NCBI RefSeq assembly: GCF_004336635.1
Contig: NZ_SJXH01000021.1
Coordinates: forward strand, 1-55,684
DNA length: 55,684 nt
Direction of reading: 5' to 3'
Source of the DNA: Acinetobacter sp. ANC 4862
Lineage (GTDB): Bacteria > Pseudomonadota > Gammaproteobacteria > Pseudomonadales > Moraxellaceae
The notes beneath the pieces were generated by a model that searched no databases, had not been told where the DNA came from, and saw only the letters and a list, made by a program, of their open reading frames with translations. Positions 1 through 9,084 of the stretch are shown here, one piece after another. The stretch's first letter is position 1; every line of letters starts with the position of its first letter. The position numbers were made by a program, and so were the translations under genes.

Positions 1-255
1 CGAGCGTATCAGCCATTTCCGCTCGTTCAACTTAACGATCGTTACGCAGATTCACATGTGTTCACCATACCGATTATCTAGCCCTTGTCCGGCTATGGCT
101 GCCAGAAGGGTACGCCTCTCACGATTGATACCCCGCACCTTGCGGTGCCTCGTTACATTGTCGAAGGCGCTCTTTATTCAGCCTTCTAGATTCACCCGGT
201 GACACGGGTGGTTCCCGCAGGGGGAACAACTTCATTAAGCGACTTCGTGTCGCAC
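1..255 (-). mobile_element. Group II intron, 5' part (domain I), interrupting the IS66 transposase gene
   Basis: Read on the minus strand from 255 leftward, the sequence starts GTGCG, the canonical 5' boundary of bacterial group II introns, immediately after a GAA codon of the transposase gene. The following ~250 nt contain hairpins suited to domain I: GTTCCC/GGGAAC (211-227), CACCCG/CGGGTG (193-210), GCACC/GGTGC (135-148) and CGAGCG/CGCTCG (1-25). The rest, including domains II-VI and any reverse-transcriptase ORF, lies left of the window. No protein-coding frame explains this stretch. The class of intron cannot be decided from this part alone. Confidence 0.78.
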
Positions 256-1650
256 TTCGATCCAGTTGTTGTCTATAGGTAAATTACCATCATCCAGATA
301 GCGGCAGAGTGCCTGCCAGCGTTTTAGGCTGTAGTTGATCGCCCGGGCGGTTGGAGAACTCGATGGCACCGTCAGCTGATGTTGGTTGAGCCATTCATAT
401 AGTTGTTGCATGACCGGTTGACTATGCTGTTGTCGGTATTCGCAGCGGTCTTCCGCTGTACCATCCGTCTTTTTTCTTAATTCTGCTTCTATCGCATATA
501 ATTTCTGAATCAGCACTAATGCCTGTTCAGCGATCTGACTTTTCCCGGTCACATGCAGTTCATGAAATTTACGACGTGCATGTGCCATGCAGCCCACTTC
601 AATGATCTGACCAGATTTAAAGCGTGCTTTATAACCACTGTAATCATCACAGACCAGATAACCCTGCCAGCCTTTCAGGAAGGCTTCAGCATGCTGGCCA
701 GAACGGCTATCCTGAAAGTCATAGATCACCGCCTGAACTGGATTATTCTGTGTGGTGGCATAGGCCCAGACATAACCCTTTTTCGGCTTTTTCTCACCGA
801 TCTGCATCACCGTGACTGGCGTTTCATCCGCATGCATCACCTGTTGTTGCAACACTACATGTTTTAAGGCATCTGCCAGGGGTTCAAGTTCAACCCCACA
901 GCGACCAACCCAATCTGACAGAGTGGATCTGGATAAATCAATTCCCGCACGTAGAAAAATCTGGCGCTGACGGTACAAGGGTAAATGATCAGCATATTTC
1001 GACACCAGCACATGACTCAGCAATTCTGCACTGGCAATGCCTTTATCAATGACATGGGCAGGCATCGCTTGTTGAGTCAGGATGTCACACTGATCACAGA
1101 CCCATTTACCACGGATATGTTGTTCCTTATAGAACTGTGCCGGCCTGAAATTCAGTTTTTCACTGATATCTTCGCCGATACGACGCAATGTACAGCCACA
1201 GCTGCATTGAGTTGAGGCAGGTTCGTGCTCAATACGGAGGGTTGGCAGGTGATCTGGCAGTGGTCGACGTTTAGGTTTGTTTGCTGTGGCTTTCTGCGCG
1301 GATGCATCAGTTTTACCTGCATTTAATCGTTCTAATTCCAGATCAACAGCGGCAATATCTTCTTCGACCGCTTCATCCCACAGATGGATTTGTTTGGCAG
1401 TTAAGTGTTCATTCTTCTGGGCGAACTTATGCCGTTTAAACTGCGCAAGTTCATGCTCGTATTTTTGATTGAGAATAGAGAGAGATTTAACTTTAGAATC
1501 TAATTGCTGATTGGATACTTCAAGTTGCTGAACTTTGGCATCTAATTGCTGGTTTGATTGTGCTAGAGACTGATGCTGCATCGCCAACTGTCTGGTGAAT
1601 TCCAGCAGTTGTTCATGGGTCAGTTGGCTTAAGTCAGGCAGCGTATTCAT
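235..1650 (-). CDS. tnpC: IS66-family transposase (TnpC), 3' end split by a group II intron
   Basis: DDE transposase of the IS66 family. It has an N-terminal coiled coil rich in SNQQLD repeats (about residues 20-65), a Cys-rich zinc-binding region (CSCGC and CDQC, about 148-190) and the catalytic stretches HADETPV and CDDYSGY. The reading frame stays homologous up to DNNWIE, where the family's catalytic Glu region lies. At position 255 the sequence turns into a group II intron, so unspliced translation adds only VRHEVA and stops at 235. Real exon sequence is therefore 256-1650. The downstream exon is outside the window. Splicing of the intron would restore a normal IS66 transposase; without splicing the C-terminus is lost. 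It sits downstream of tnpB and tnpA in the usual IS66 order. Confidence 0.9.
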   Translation of the reverse strand: MNTLPDLSQLTHEQLLEFTRQLAMQHQSLAQSNQQLDAKVQQLEVSNQQLDSKVKSLSILNQKYEHELAQFKRHKFAQKNEHLTAKQIHLWDEAVEEDIAAVDLELERLNAGKTDASAQKATANKPKRRPLPDHLPTLRIEHEPASTQCSCGCTLRRIGEDISEKLNFRPAQFYKEQHIRGKWVCDQCDILTQQAMPAHVIDKGIASAELLSHVLVSKYADHLPLYRQRQIFLRAGIDLSRSTLSDWVGRCGVELEPLADALKHVVLQQQVMHADETPVTVMQIGEKKPKKGYVWAYATTQNNPVQAVIYDFQDSRSGQHAEAFLKGWQGYLVCDDYSGYKARFKSGQIIEVGCMAHARRKFHELHVTGKSQIAEQALVLIQKLYAIEAELRKKTDGTAEDRCEYRQQHSQPVMQQLYEWLNQHQLTVPSSSPTARAINYSLKRWQALCRYLDDGNLPIDNNWIEVRHEVA

Positions 1651-1724
1651 GACCGCAGTATGCCTGAGGTCATGAAGAGAATGAAATAGAACGTTTGGAG
1701 GATGGCAGAATGGCCGAGCTTGGT

Positions 1725-2060
1725 TTAGAGCATAGTCACCACTTGCTGCAATCCAATTCTCTGCCAGGGCAAACCCTGGATTAATGCCTGTAACTGTTCC
1801 GGGCTGAGGGCCACGGTTTCACCTTGGTGAACTTGAGCCCAGTGAAATTTTCCCTGTTCCAAACGCCGGGCACAGAGCCAGATGCCCAGTCCATCATGCA
1901 CCATCACTTTCATGCGATGGCCACGTTTATTACAGAACAGGTAAGCGCAATGCGGTTTGATGTAGCCAAAGGCTCTCACCACCTGAGCCATGACAGTATC
2001 CATCCCTGCACGCATGTCCATGGGTTGGGTAGCAAGCCAGATTTCATCGATGCGGATCAT
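1725..2060 (-). CDS. tnpB: IS66-family accessory protein TnpB (Orf2)
   Basis: A 111-residue protein with the hallmark IS66 Orf2 N-terminus (IWLATQPMDMRAGMDT) and the central segment AYLFCNKRGHRMKVMVHDG followed by GIWLCARRLEQGKF. Members of this family are required together with TnpA and TnpC for IS66 transposition, although the biochemical role is unclear. Its start overlaps the stop of tnpA by 4 bases (2057-2060), which suggests translational coupling. Length is normal for the family and the frame is intact. Confidence 0.93.
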   Translation of the reverse strand: MIRIDEIWLATQPMDMRAGMDTVMAQVVRAFGYIKPHCAYLFCNKRGHRMKVMVHDGLGIWLCARRLEQGKFHWAQVHQGETVALSPEQLQALIQGLPWQRIGLQQVVTML

Positions 2061-2533
2061 TGAGTCAAACCCTGGATCAGCAACAGTAATTCAGTTGCAG
2101 ACTCCACCGGCCATTCGATTTCGATCATCTGATCCCTTACGGAACCTTGTTCCTCATGCAGTGGAATCCTGATATGGGCGGTAGCTTTCTTCTCCGGCAC
2201 AGGTGGTGGAGGTGTTTCTTGTTTAGTTGCGTCAGGTGGCAGAGGTGCTTCTTGTCTGACTGGAGTCGGGTGAAGAATGACGGGAAGAAAGTCGGTCTGT
2301 GGACTGGGTGGGCTTTTTAGTGCCGGGACCATTGATCTGGACTGGCGAATCCATTTATGTAGCAGATTGGCATTGACCTGATGTTGCATTGCCACCTTGG
2401 CCACCGATGTGTCTGGCTGCAGGCAAAGCTCGACCAGGTGCTGTTTAAAATCAGTTGCGAAGATTCTGCGGGTTCTTTCTGTCGTTTGTTCAGTGTCTAT
2501 AAAAGTGTCTAAGGCCATAAACATAATGTCCAT
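2057..2533 (-). CDS. tnpA: IS66-family accessory protein TnpA (Orf1)
   Basis: A 158-residue protein whose N-terminal half carries a helix-turn-helix of the transposase Orf1 type: RRIFATDFKQHLVELCL, then TSVAKVAMQHQVNANLLHKWIRQ. The middle is Pro-rich (about residues 75-125, PPSPQ and PPPPVPEKK) and the C-terminus is acidic. It is the first gene of the IS66 operon tnpA-tnpB-tnpC and begins about 70 bp inside the right inverted repeat. Probably DNA binding, by analogy with the family. Frame intact. Confidence 0.88.
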   Translation of the reverse strand: MDIMFMALDTFIDTEQTTERTRRIFATDFKQHLVELCLQPDTSVAKVAMQHQVNANLLHKWIRQSRSMVPALKSPPSPQTDFLPVILHPTPVRQEAPLPPDATKQETPPPPVPEKKATAHIRIPLHEEQGSVRDQMIEIEWPVESATELLLLIQGLTQ

Positions 2534-2600
2534 TTAATAAATAATGGACACTATCGGGATATTGAGAAAATAAGAAAAGTGGGGTTCAGCGGACGCTTAC

Positions 2601-3158
2601 ATTTTTACATAGTAAATTAGATGAAATTAATTGCCAGGCGCTTAATATCATCGCACATCCAGATGCACTAACTGGGCTGCATAACCGTCGTCAATTTACG
2701 CAGCTAGCCGAACAAGAAATCCAATCGGCTCAAAAATTTGCTCATCCTATTTGTTTATTAATGTTCGATATAGATGAATTCAAAAAAATTAATGACTGCT
2801 ATGGACATGATATTGGCGATCTGGTGTTACAACAGATCGCTGAAACCAGCAGCAATATTTTACGTGCGAATGACGTGTTAGCGCGTTTTGGTGGTGAAGA
2901 ATTTATCATGCTGTTACCACGAGCCATTTGGAACAAACCCAGCAAATTGCTGAACGTTTACGCAAAGCCATTGCAAATAGTCATTTAAAGATTGATGACG
3001 GCACCACGCTTCAATACACCATTTCTATTGGCATAGCTGAATTTAGTGTTCAAAACCCAGATTTAAATAGTGTCATTAAACGTGCTGATGAAGCGCTGTA
3101 CCAAGCCAAAAAGAATGGACGTAATCAAACTCGAGGTTTTCAGCCTTTTAAGCCTTAA
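2601..3158 (+). pseudogene. GGDEF diguanylate cyclase remnant, disrupted by IS66 and a frameshift
   Basis: Directly after the IS66 end the plus strand encodes the start of a GGDEF domain (HPDALTGLHNRRQFT), then FDIDEFKKINDCYGHDIGD and the active-site loop RFGGEEF at about 2885-2905. Near 2925 the homologous frame shifts: LLPRA continues as LEQTQQIAERLRKAI in the next frame, and the domain ends normally (SIGIAEF, RADEALYQAKKNGRN) at 3158. The gene would have made c-di-GMP, but it has lost its sensory N-terminus to the IS and carries a one-base indel. An intact product is therefore impossible. The upstream half should lie beyond the left edge. Confidence 0.9.
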
Positions 3159-3173
3159 TTTTTTTGCGTAAAT

Positions 3174-3201
3174 AAAAAAGGACGCCAAAGCGTCCTTTTT
3201 T
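3174..3201. terminator. Bidirectional Rho-independent terminator
   Basis: A-tract, stem GGACGC/GCGTCC with CAAA loop, then a T-tract. It lies between the convergent GGDEF remnant and guaA and can serve both strands. Confidence 0.85.
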
Positions 3202-3279
3202 CAATAATTTTCTTAACTGGCGCGGGCACAGCCCTTACCGTAATTTAGGCAGGAAGCAATGCTTCCTGAAAGCCCTAAA

Positions 3280-4848
3280 TTACTCCCACTCGATAGTCGC
3301 TGGTGGCTTAGATGACACGTCATAAACTACACGTGAAACATCTTTAATTTCGTTCATGATGCGAGTCGAAATTTTATCAACCAACTCATATGGAAGATGA
3401 GCAAAACGTGCTGTCATGAAGTCAACCGTTTCAACTGCACGAAGTGCAATCACCCATGCATAACGACGACCATCGCCGACTACACCAACCGATTTAACCG
3501 GTTGGAATACAGCGAATGCTTGAGCAGTTTTGTCATACCAACCGCTGGCACGAAGTTCTTGCATGAAAATGTCATCAGCTAAACGAAGGATATCAGCATA
3601 TTCTTTTTTCACTTCGCCCAAAATACGCACGCCCAAACCTGGACCAGGGAATGGATGACGATAAAGCATTTCGTGCGGCAAACCTAAAGTTGTACCTAAA
3701 CGACGTACTTCGTCTTTAAACAGGTCACGAATTGGCTCAACCAACTCAAATGCTAAATCTTCTGGCAAACCACCCACATTATGGTGTGATTTAATCACGT
3801 GTGCTTTACCATTTTTAGTCGCCGCAGATTCGATCACGTCTGGGTAAATTGTCCCTTGAGCAAGGAAGTTTACGCCATCCAGCTTACGCGCTTCTTCAGC
3901 GAACACTTCAATGAATTCACGACCGATGATTTTACGTTTTTTCTCAGGATCAACTTCACCTGCAAGTGCAGTCAAGAAACGTTCTTCAGCATCGGCACGA
4001 ATCACACGGATACCCATGTTTTTCGCAAACATGTCCATCACTTGCTCGCCTTCGTTTAAACGAAGCAAACCGTTGTCTACGAATACGCAAGTCAATTGAT
4101 CGCCAATCGCACGGTGTAAAAGTGCAGCTACCACAGATGAATCTACGCCACCTGAAAGACCCAGCAATACTTTTTGATCGCCAATTTGTTCGCGTAATTG
4201 TTCAACACGTAGGTCGATAATATTTTCAGAGTTCCAAAGATTACGACATCCGCAAATGCTGTGGACAAAGTTAGATAATAACTCTGCACCTTTTGCAGTA
4301 TGTGTTACTTCTGGATGGAACTGTACACCATAGAAACGACGTTTTTCATCGCTTACCGCTGCAAATGGACAGCTTGGTGTGCTGGCAGTCACAGAAAAAC
4401 CTTCTGGAATCGCACTCACTTTATCACCATGGCTCATCCAAACATTCAGTTTGTTTTCGCCATCGTCTAAATCACCAAGAAGTTGGTCACGGATTAAAAC
4501 ATCAACCGCAGCATAACCAAATTCATGCACTGTACCTGGCTCTACTTTTCCGCCAAGTTGTTCAGACATGGTTTGTAAGCCATAGCAAATACCTAATACA
4601 GGTACACCCAAGTTAAATACAACTTCAGGTGCGCGTGGACTACCTTCTTCATGAACACTTTCAGGACCACCAGACAAGATGATACCGTTTGGATTAAATG
4701 CGCGAATGTCTTCTTCAGACATGTCATAGGCATACATTTCAGAATATACACCAGCTTCACGTACACGACGTGCAATAAGCTGACTGTATTGAGAACCGAA
4801 GTCCAAGATCAGGATGCGGTCTTCAGTGATTTGAGTATTGGTAGTCAT
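3280..4848 (-). CDS. guaA: GMP synthase (glutamine-hydrolysing)
   Basis: Converts XMP to GMP with glutamine and ATP, the last step of guanine nucleotide synthesis in the cytosol. The N-terminal class I glutamine amidotransferase domain shows LDFGSQ, the nucleophile elbow GICYG (Cys about 88) and the HPEV motif. The ATP-pyrophosphatase domain has the P-loop LSGGVDSS. The C-terminal GMPS dimerisation domain ends in the family-typical PPATIEWE. I chose the ATG at 4846-4848, giving [10 protein letters not shown] and 522 residues. An in-frame start three codons upstream adds only MFV. It is monocistronic, with terminators on both sides. Confidence 0.97.
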   Translation of the reverse strand: MTTNTQITEDRILILDFGSQYSQLIARRVREAGVYSEMYAYDMSEEDIRAFNPNGIILSGGPESVHEEGSPRAPEVVFNLGVPVLGICYGLQTMSEQLGGKVEPGTVHEFGYAAVDVLIRDQLLGDLDDGENKLNVWMSHGDKVSAIPEGFSVTASTPSCPFAAVSDEKRRFYGVQFHPEVTHTAKGAELLSNFVHSICGCRNLWNSENIIDLRVEQLREQIGDQKVLLGLSGGVDSSVVAALLHRAIGDQLTCVFVDNGLLRLNEGEQVMDMFAKNMGIRVIRADAEERFLTALAGEVDPEKKRKIIGREFIEVFAEEARKLDGVNFLAQGTIYPDVIESAATKNGKAHVIKSHHNVGGLPEDLAFELVEPIRDLFKDEVRRLGTTLGLPHEMLYRHPFPGPGLGVRILGEVKKEYADILRLADDIFMQELRASGWYDKTAQAFAVFQPVKSVGVVGDGRRYAWVIALRAVETVDFMTARFAHLPYELVDKISTRIMNEIKDVSRVVYDVSSKPPATIEWE

Positions 4849-4965
4849 GACAAACAACTATGTAAGGCAAACGAAATAAGCGCTGCATTCTATCATTTTT
4901 CGTCGCATTAAGCACACTATTCGCACAAGGCCTGTATTCAATTGATTGCATTATATTTTGATCAT

Positions 4966-4993
4966 AAAAAAGCACCCTTTCGAGTGCTTTTTT
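4966..4993. terminator. Rho-independent terminator
   Basis: AAAAAAGCAC, a short loop, then GTGCTTTTTT. It overlaps the stop codon of the decayed OB-fold fragment and lies in the 5' flank of guaA. It probably ended transcription of the minus-strand OB-fold genes. Confidence 0.8.
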
Positions 4994-5108
4994 ATGTAGC
5001 AATTTTTTCTATTTTAATCACATCTATATCCATTGGTTGATTACGATGAGTGCAGACTTCACCAATTGCTTTAACTTTATCAACTACTTTCAAGCCTATT
5101 GGTGTTTA
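4992..5108 (-). pseudogene. Decayed tandem copy of the YgiW/YdeI-type OB-fold gene (C-terminal fragment)
   Basis: Translation of the minus strand gives PIGLKVVDKVKAIGEV, then THRNQP and IDVIKI before a TAA stop at 4992-4994. This matches the C-terminus of the intact gene just upstream (PMGLKAGDNVKVIGEV, THTGQP, IDVVRI). The similarity starts near 5108 and nothing upstream encodes the N-terminal half or a signal peptide. It is the remnant of an old tandem duplication. Confidence 0.8.
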
Positions 5109-5124
5109 GAAATCATCTTCCTCA

Positions 5125-5526
5125 TCACGGCTGATTATACCAAATCCATTTATCAGATTGAGTTTCCATTCTTCCAATTCGAACCACATCTATCGTCGTC
5201 GGTTGACCCGTATGGGTATCCACTTCACCAATCACCTTAACGTTATCACCTGCTTTCAAGCCCATCGGTCTCCATAAATCAGCATCCACTTCCATACCAA
5301 TTTTGCCCGAGCTATCTTTCAGTTCATAGTGATCCTTATGTGTTTTTCTAACAATTGTACCGGAGAGCGTGACCGCAGTTTCATCAGGGAGTTTTTTTGC
5401 TTCTGCAACAGTCACCATGTTTTGAGCAGCTTCAGTCATGATGACCTGATCACTTTTACCTGCCCATGCAGATGCTGTAGAAAGCATTGAACCCGTAACA
5501 AACAGTGCCAATAACATTTTTTTCAT
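5125..5526 (-). CDS. Periplasmic YgiW/YdeI-family OB-fold protein
   Basis: A 133-residue secreted protein. The N-terminus is a signal peptide (MKKMLLALFVTGSML, cleavage probably after ASAWA). The mature part is a single bacterial OB-fold domain with the typical strands VTLSGTIVRK, YELKDSSGKI and the ending DLWRPMGLKAGDNVKVIGEVD. Family members are stress-related periplasmic proteins; the ligand is unknown. The ATG at 5524-5526 is preceded by GGAG at good spacing; an upstream GTG at 5538 is less likely. A degenerate second copy follows immediately downstream. Confidence 0.87.
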   Translation of the reverse strand: MKKMLLALFVTGSMLSTASAWAGKSDQVIMTEAAQNMVTVAEAKKLPDETAVTLSGTIVRKTHKDHYELKDSSGKIGMEVDADLWRPMGLKAGDNVKVIGEVDTHTGQPTTIDVVRIGRMETQSDKWIWYNQP

Positions 5527-5672
5527 GATTGACTCCACTAACTAGCTTCATCAATCTTTATTGAAGCAAAATTCAGGCAATTTGTACGCAGATTTTATGT
5601 ACTGTGCATAGGTTTTATGTAATTACAAAAATGAAATGACCGGGCCAAAGTTATCTCATTTTTTAGCTCCGA

Positions 5673-6098
5673 TCATGCTTTCTCAATCAAATAATCCACG
5701 CTGAAATTTCCTGCGCCATGCAACATCAGGAATAATAGTCCACCCGTCATGGCGATATTTTTCATCAAGTGAATCGTATCATCTGGAGTGCCAGTGCCAT
5801 GAAAAATAAAGCCGCAAATAAAGGTGAAAATCGCCAAACCTAAGGCGGCCAAGCGTGCTTGAAAACCAAAGAACAATGCCAAACCACCACCAGCCACAAT
5901 CAAGATGCTTAAAGGGAGCAATTCACCCGGTACACCTTTCGATTCCATATAACCGGCGGTGGCACTATAAGCATTTATTTTCATCCAGCCAGACATCAGA
6001 AAAATATAAGCTATCAGCACACGTGCCACCAGACTCACCAAGGCATTGGTTTGTGGACCTTGAACCAGATTTTTTATAGTTATATTCGGATTGAACAT
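5673..6098 (-). CDS. DoxX-family membrane protein
   Basis: About 141 residues with four predicted membrane helices. The first begins LVARVLIAYIFLMSGWMKI, and GVPGELLPLSILIVAGGG and GFIFHGTG are typical of DoxX/YphA proteins. Family members are inner-membrane proteins of uncertain role, some linked to redox homeostasis. I used the ATG at 6096-6098 (MFNPNITIKN). An in-frame extension up to 6245 would add 49 non-conserved residues. It faces a divergent DedA gene, so the 5' flank is shared. Confidence 0.85.
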   Translation of the reverse strand: MFNPNITIKNLVQGPQTNALVSLVARVLIAYIFLMSGWMKINAYSATAGYMESKGVPGELLPLSILIVAGGGLALFFGFQARLAALGLAIFTFICGFIFHGTGTPDDTIHLMKNIAMTGGLLFLMLHGAGNFSVDYLIEKA

Positions 6099-6292
6099 GG
6101 GGTCAGCTCTTGATTTTTGTTTTAATGACCTATTCATCCTAAGTCTATTTTTACAAGGATCCAAAAAATAATTTGTAAAATAAATTATTGCCAAAACATG
6201 AAGGATTAAAACGCAATTAATTTCTTTTCTGGTACTGACTTTCATGACTCAGACTGCTAGGATTTCAGCATATTTTTGCTGCCTGTAGCCCC

Positions 6293-6925
6293 ATGGAACT
6301 GCTTGATTTTATCTTACATGTTGATGAGCATCTGCTCGAATTTATCACCAATTATGGCGTGTGGATTTATGCCATTCTTTTCTTAATTATTTTTGTGGAA
6401 ACGGGTCTGGTGGTTATGCCGTTTCTACCGGGCGATAGCTTATTATTTGCTGCAGGGGCATTAGCCGCTTCAACAGGTGCAATGGATCCTTTTATTCTAA
6501 TGATCCTCTTGTTTACTGCTGCAGTATTGGGCGACACCCTGAATTATCATATTGGTAAATTTATCGGGCCACGTGTTTTTGAAACGGAATCACGTTTTAT
6601 TAACAAACAGCATTTAAATTACACGCAAAAATTCTTTGAAAAACATGGTGGTAAAACCATTATTTTTGCACGTTTTGTGCCTTTTGCTCGTACTTTCGCT
6701 CCCTTTGTTGCCGGTGCAGGCAGCATGAACTACAAATTTTTCCTCAGCTTTAATGCAATTGGTGGATTCTTGTGGATCGGTTCATTTATTACGTTGGGTT
6801 ATTTATTTGGCAACATGCCCATTGTCAAAGACAATTTCACCCATCTGATTTTTGGCATCATTATTATTAGTGTACTGCCCGGCATTATTGGTTTTATTCG
6901 CCAAAAGCTGAAAAAAGCACATTAA
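6293..6925 (+). CDS. DedA-family (VTT domain) membrane protein
   Basis: A 210-residue polytopic inner-membrane protein of the DedA/SNARE-associated family, proposed to move polyprenyl or phospho-lipids across the membrane. Visible signatures are FVETGLVVMPFLPGDSLLF, FEKHGGKTIIFARFVPFART with the conserved Arg residues, and FVAGAGSM. Several hydrophobic helices follow up to the Lys-rich C-terminus (RQKLKKAH). Length is typical. It is transcribed alone and is convergent with the LysE gene. Confidence 0.92.
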   Translation: MELLDFILHVDEHLLEFITNYGVWIYAILFLIIFVETGLVVMPFLPGDSLLFAAGALAASTGAMDPFILMILLFTAAVLGDTLNYHIGKFIGPRVFETESRFINKQHLNYTQKFFEKHGGKTIIFARFVPFARTFAPFVAGAGSMNYKFFLSFNAIGGFLWIGSFITLGYLFGNMPIVKDNFTHLIFGIIIISVLPGIIGFIRQKLKKAH

Positions 6926-6952
6926 ACCGGTGTGTTGCAACAGCTGTGAAAT

Positions 6953-7543
6953 TTAAAAGAAACGAATCACGACAGGCAACATCCCCAGCAGCAGTAACAT
7001 GGCCGATCCTTTATATAAAAGATCGGCTTTTATTTGCTTGGATTGACCTGCCAAAATGGCACGACCAAAAGACATCCAGAACACCGCCGTAGGCAATAGC
7101 ACCAAACTGAATGCCGCAAACACCAAAACAAAATTGGTCGGATTATTCCAGGTTTCAATCGGTAAAATGCCCGCGGCAAATAATAAGGCCTTCGGATTTT
7201 TGAAGGTAGAAAAGAACAGTTGTCGAGGTCGGATAGAAGGATGACGTTGATTATGCTTTTCTAAATCTGAGGTTTTCCATAAATGGAAGGCCATCCAAAC
7301 CATATACAGGGCACTCAAAAAATGCACAATATGAATAAATTTCGGCCAGACTGGACTACATACATGAATTAGCAATGCCCATAAATTAATGGCATAAAAA
7401 TATCCAAGCAGCTTTGCTGGAATAAATAAACTGGTTTTGGCAATGCCTTGTTGATGTGCAGAGCTTGCAAGTAATGCGTTAGTTGGACCCGGAATCATCA
7501 GAACCGCAATCACTGCCAACACAAAAAGCCAACTCTCAATCAT
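6953..7543 (-). CDS. LysE-family amino-acid exporter
   Basis: A 196-residue membrane protein with about six hydrophobic helices. The N-terminal VIAVLMIPGPTNALLAS corresponds to the LysE/RhtB signature around PGP. The later segment FFSTFKNPKALLFAAGILP is also characteristic (NPKA motif). Members export amino acids or their derivatives; the substrate cannot be read here. Isolated gene, 27 bp from the convergent DedA gene. Confidence 0.88.
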   Translation of the reverse strand: MIESWLFVLAVIAVLMIPGPTNALLASSAHQQGIAKTSLFIPAKLLGYFYAINLWALLIHVCSPVWPKFIHIVHFLSALYMVWMAFHLWKTSDLEKHNQRHPSIRPRQLFFSTFKNPKALLFAAGILPIETWNNPTNFVLVFAAFSLVLLPTAVFWMSFGRAILAGQSKQIKADLLYKGSAMLLLLGMLPVVIRFF

Positions 7544-7761
7544 AAATACCTGATATCACCACTAAAGAGTGGCACACCTTATACGAAAGTCACAAAAAGT
7601 GACAAGTATTTCGGTCAAGAAATCATAACCTCATGCGTTTAAATTTCGCCCTAAAAAATATCAACCATTTGATATTCATAAAATTCCACTGAAACATTTT
7701 GCTAAGATTTTATCACCCTGCTGTCGAGCACAGACCGACAACAGCGTGATAAATTGATGAA

Positions 7762-8151
7762 TTATTGAGCTTTATTGCGAACAATAATCGGGCAATTCTT
7801 GAATTGAGCCGCCTGAACCACAGCTTCCTGCTCACCCAATAGACGGGCTAATTCAGTTTTTTTGGTATTTGAAGATTGTCCCATATTAACTGAAACGCTT
7901 GGACCAATTCCCCAGCCACCATGACTGCCCCAACCACCACCAATCCCAACACCGACGCCCACACCACTACGCTTGGGCGGTTGTACACCACTGTCGATAT
8001 ATTGCTGGATACGGTTATATTCACTTTGCAATTGTTGGCAGCTCAACGCTTGATACTGCGTTGGTGATACATAAGTCGGTTTAACGGTGGTCGCACACGC
8101 ACCCAATAAAAGAGTACTACCCAGTAACAGGCTTAAATACATTGTTTTCAT
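7762..8151 (-). CDS. Small Gly-rich lipoprotein
   Basis: The protein starts MKTMYLSLLLGSTLLLGAC, a lipoprotein signal with the lipobox LGAC and lipidated Cys19. A Gln/Tyr-rich segment (QYQALSCQQLQSEYNRI) is followed by a Gly-rich stretch (GVGVGVGIGGGWG, about residues 62-82) and a charged C-terminus. The function is unknown; similar lipoproteins are common in Acinetobacter. I preferred the ATG at 8149-8151, which follows AGG and lies 8 bp after the stop of the ParA-like gene, so the two are probably cotranscribed. Confidence 0.75.
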   Translation of the reverse strand: MKTMYLSLLLGSTLLLGACATTVKPTYVSPTQYQALSCQQLQSEYNRIQQYIDSGVQPPKRSGVGVGVGIGGGWGSHGGWGIGPSVSVNMGQSSNTKKTELARLLGEQEAVVQAAQFKNCPIIVRNKAQ

Positions 8152-8159
8152 GGGAAACC

Positions 8160-9002
8160 TCAAATCTTATTTTGTTCAATTTCATTGAACAATGATTGAT
8201 AGGCTTGCGTCAATTTATGATCAGTAGCCAAATGAATGAGAGGCTGATTTTTAAGATGAGACTCTTTCATTAAAATTGACGGTGGCAACATACTGTCTAA
8301 AACAGGCAAGCCTTCATCTTTGAGTTGCTGTACCACTTCACGTGGCAATTTTGCCTGAGCTTGGAACTGATTGACCACAATGCCTTCAATTTCCAGGTGG
8401 TCATTATGATCGTCTTGGGTTTCGATGACATTTTCAATCAATGTTTTTAAGGCACGTTTCGAGAAAACATCACAGTCAAAAGGAATCAGTACCCGCTCTG
8501 CAGCAATCAGTGCAGATAAAGTAAAGAAGTTAAACGCTGGTGGCGTATCAATATAAACACGGTCGTATTGTCCAGCCAACTGTTGCAAGGCATCGCGTAA
8601 TTTATAAATTTTATGTTTCGATTCCAAGGCATGTGCCAGTGCGCCCAAGGTTGGACTGGCAGGAATCACATGCAAGTTTTTAAACGGCGATTGATGCACA
8701 TAGCTTTCCAAACCTTTGGAACGATTCTTTAAAATCGAACCAATTGCATTGCCTAAAAGCCCTTTACTTTGGGTGGCACCCAGTACTTCTTCAAAGTAGT
8801 TTTCAACATTTGGCTCCAGCGCAGGTTTATCCACCGAGTAAGTCGCATCATCTCCCAACAAATATTGACTAGAATTGGCTTGTGGATCGAGATCAATCAA
8901 CAAAGTTTTAAAACCTTGATGTGCACTGATTGCCGCTAGATTTACGGCAATACTTGACTTGCCGACCCCACCTTTTTGATTAAAAACCACACGTGTCCGC
9001 AT
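8160..9002 (-). CDS. ParA/Soj-family ATPase
   Basis: A 280-residue deviant Walker ATPase. KGGVGKSS at residues 10-17 is the deviant P-loop, LLIDLDPQANSS the switch/Walker A' region and VYIDTPPAF the Walker B. Members position plasmids, chromosomes or large complexes on the nucleoid or membrane. No parB gene or parS site is adjacent, so this is an orphan and its cargo is unknown. The downstream lipoprotein gene is probably cotranscribed. The gene is chromosomal, outside the island. Confidence 0.88.
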   Translation of the reverse strand: MRTRVVFNQKGGVGKSSIAVNLAAISAHQGFKTLLIDLDPQANSSQYLLGDDATYSVDKPALEPNVENYFEEVLGATQSKGLLGNAIGSILKNRSKGLESYVHQSPFKNLHVIPASPTLGALAHALESKHKIYKLRDALQQLAGQYDRVYIDTPPAFNFFTLSALIAAERVLIPFDCDVFSKRALKTLIENVIETQDDHNDHLEIEGIVVNQFQAQAKLPREVVQQLKDEGLPVLDSMLPPSILMKESHLKNQPLIHLATDHKLTQAYQSLFNEIEQNKI

Positions 9003-9084
9003 TGTAGCCCTCTATGCTTTATATTTATGTATTGCTTGCAGTTTAACCTACCCGCCTTGCTTCAAAAACAATTATGTCTAACAA

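Larger units (their letters stand above)
256..2600 (-). mobile_element. IS66-family insertion sequence, partial (left end outside window)
   Basis: The element contains tnpA, tnpB and tnpC on the minus strand. Its terminal inverted repeat is visible at the right: read inward from 2600 the minus strand is GTAAGCGTCCGCTGAACC, which fits IS66-type ends (GTAAGCG...). The flanking bases 2601-2608 (ATTTTTAC) are the expected position of the 8-bp target duplication, but the other copy lies outside. The element has interrupted a GGDEF gene and is itself interrupted by a group II intron at 255. Confidence 0.88.
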
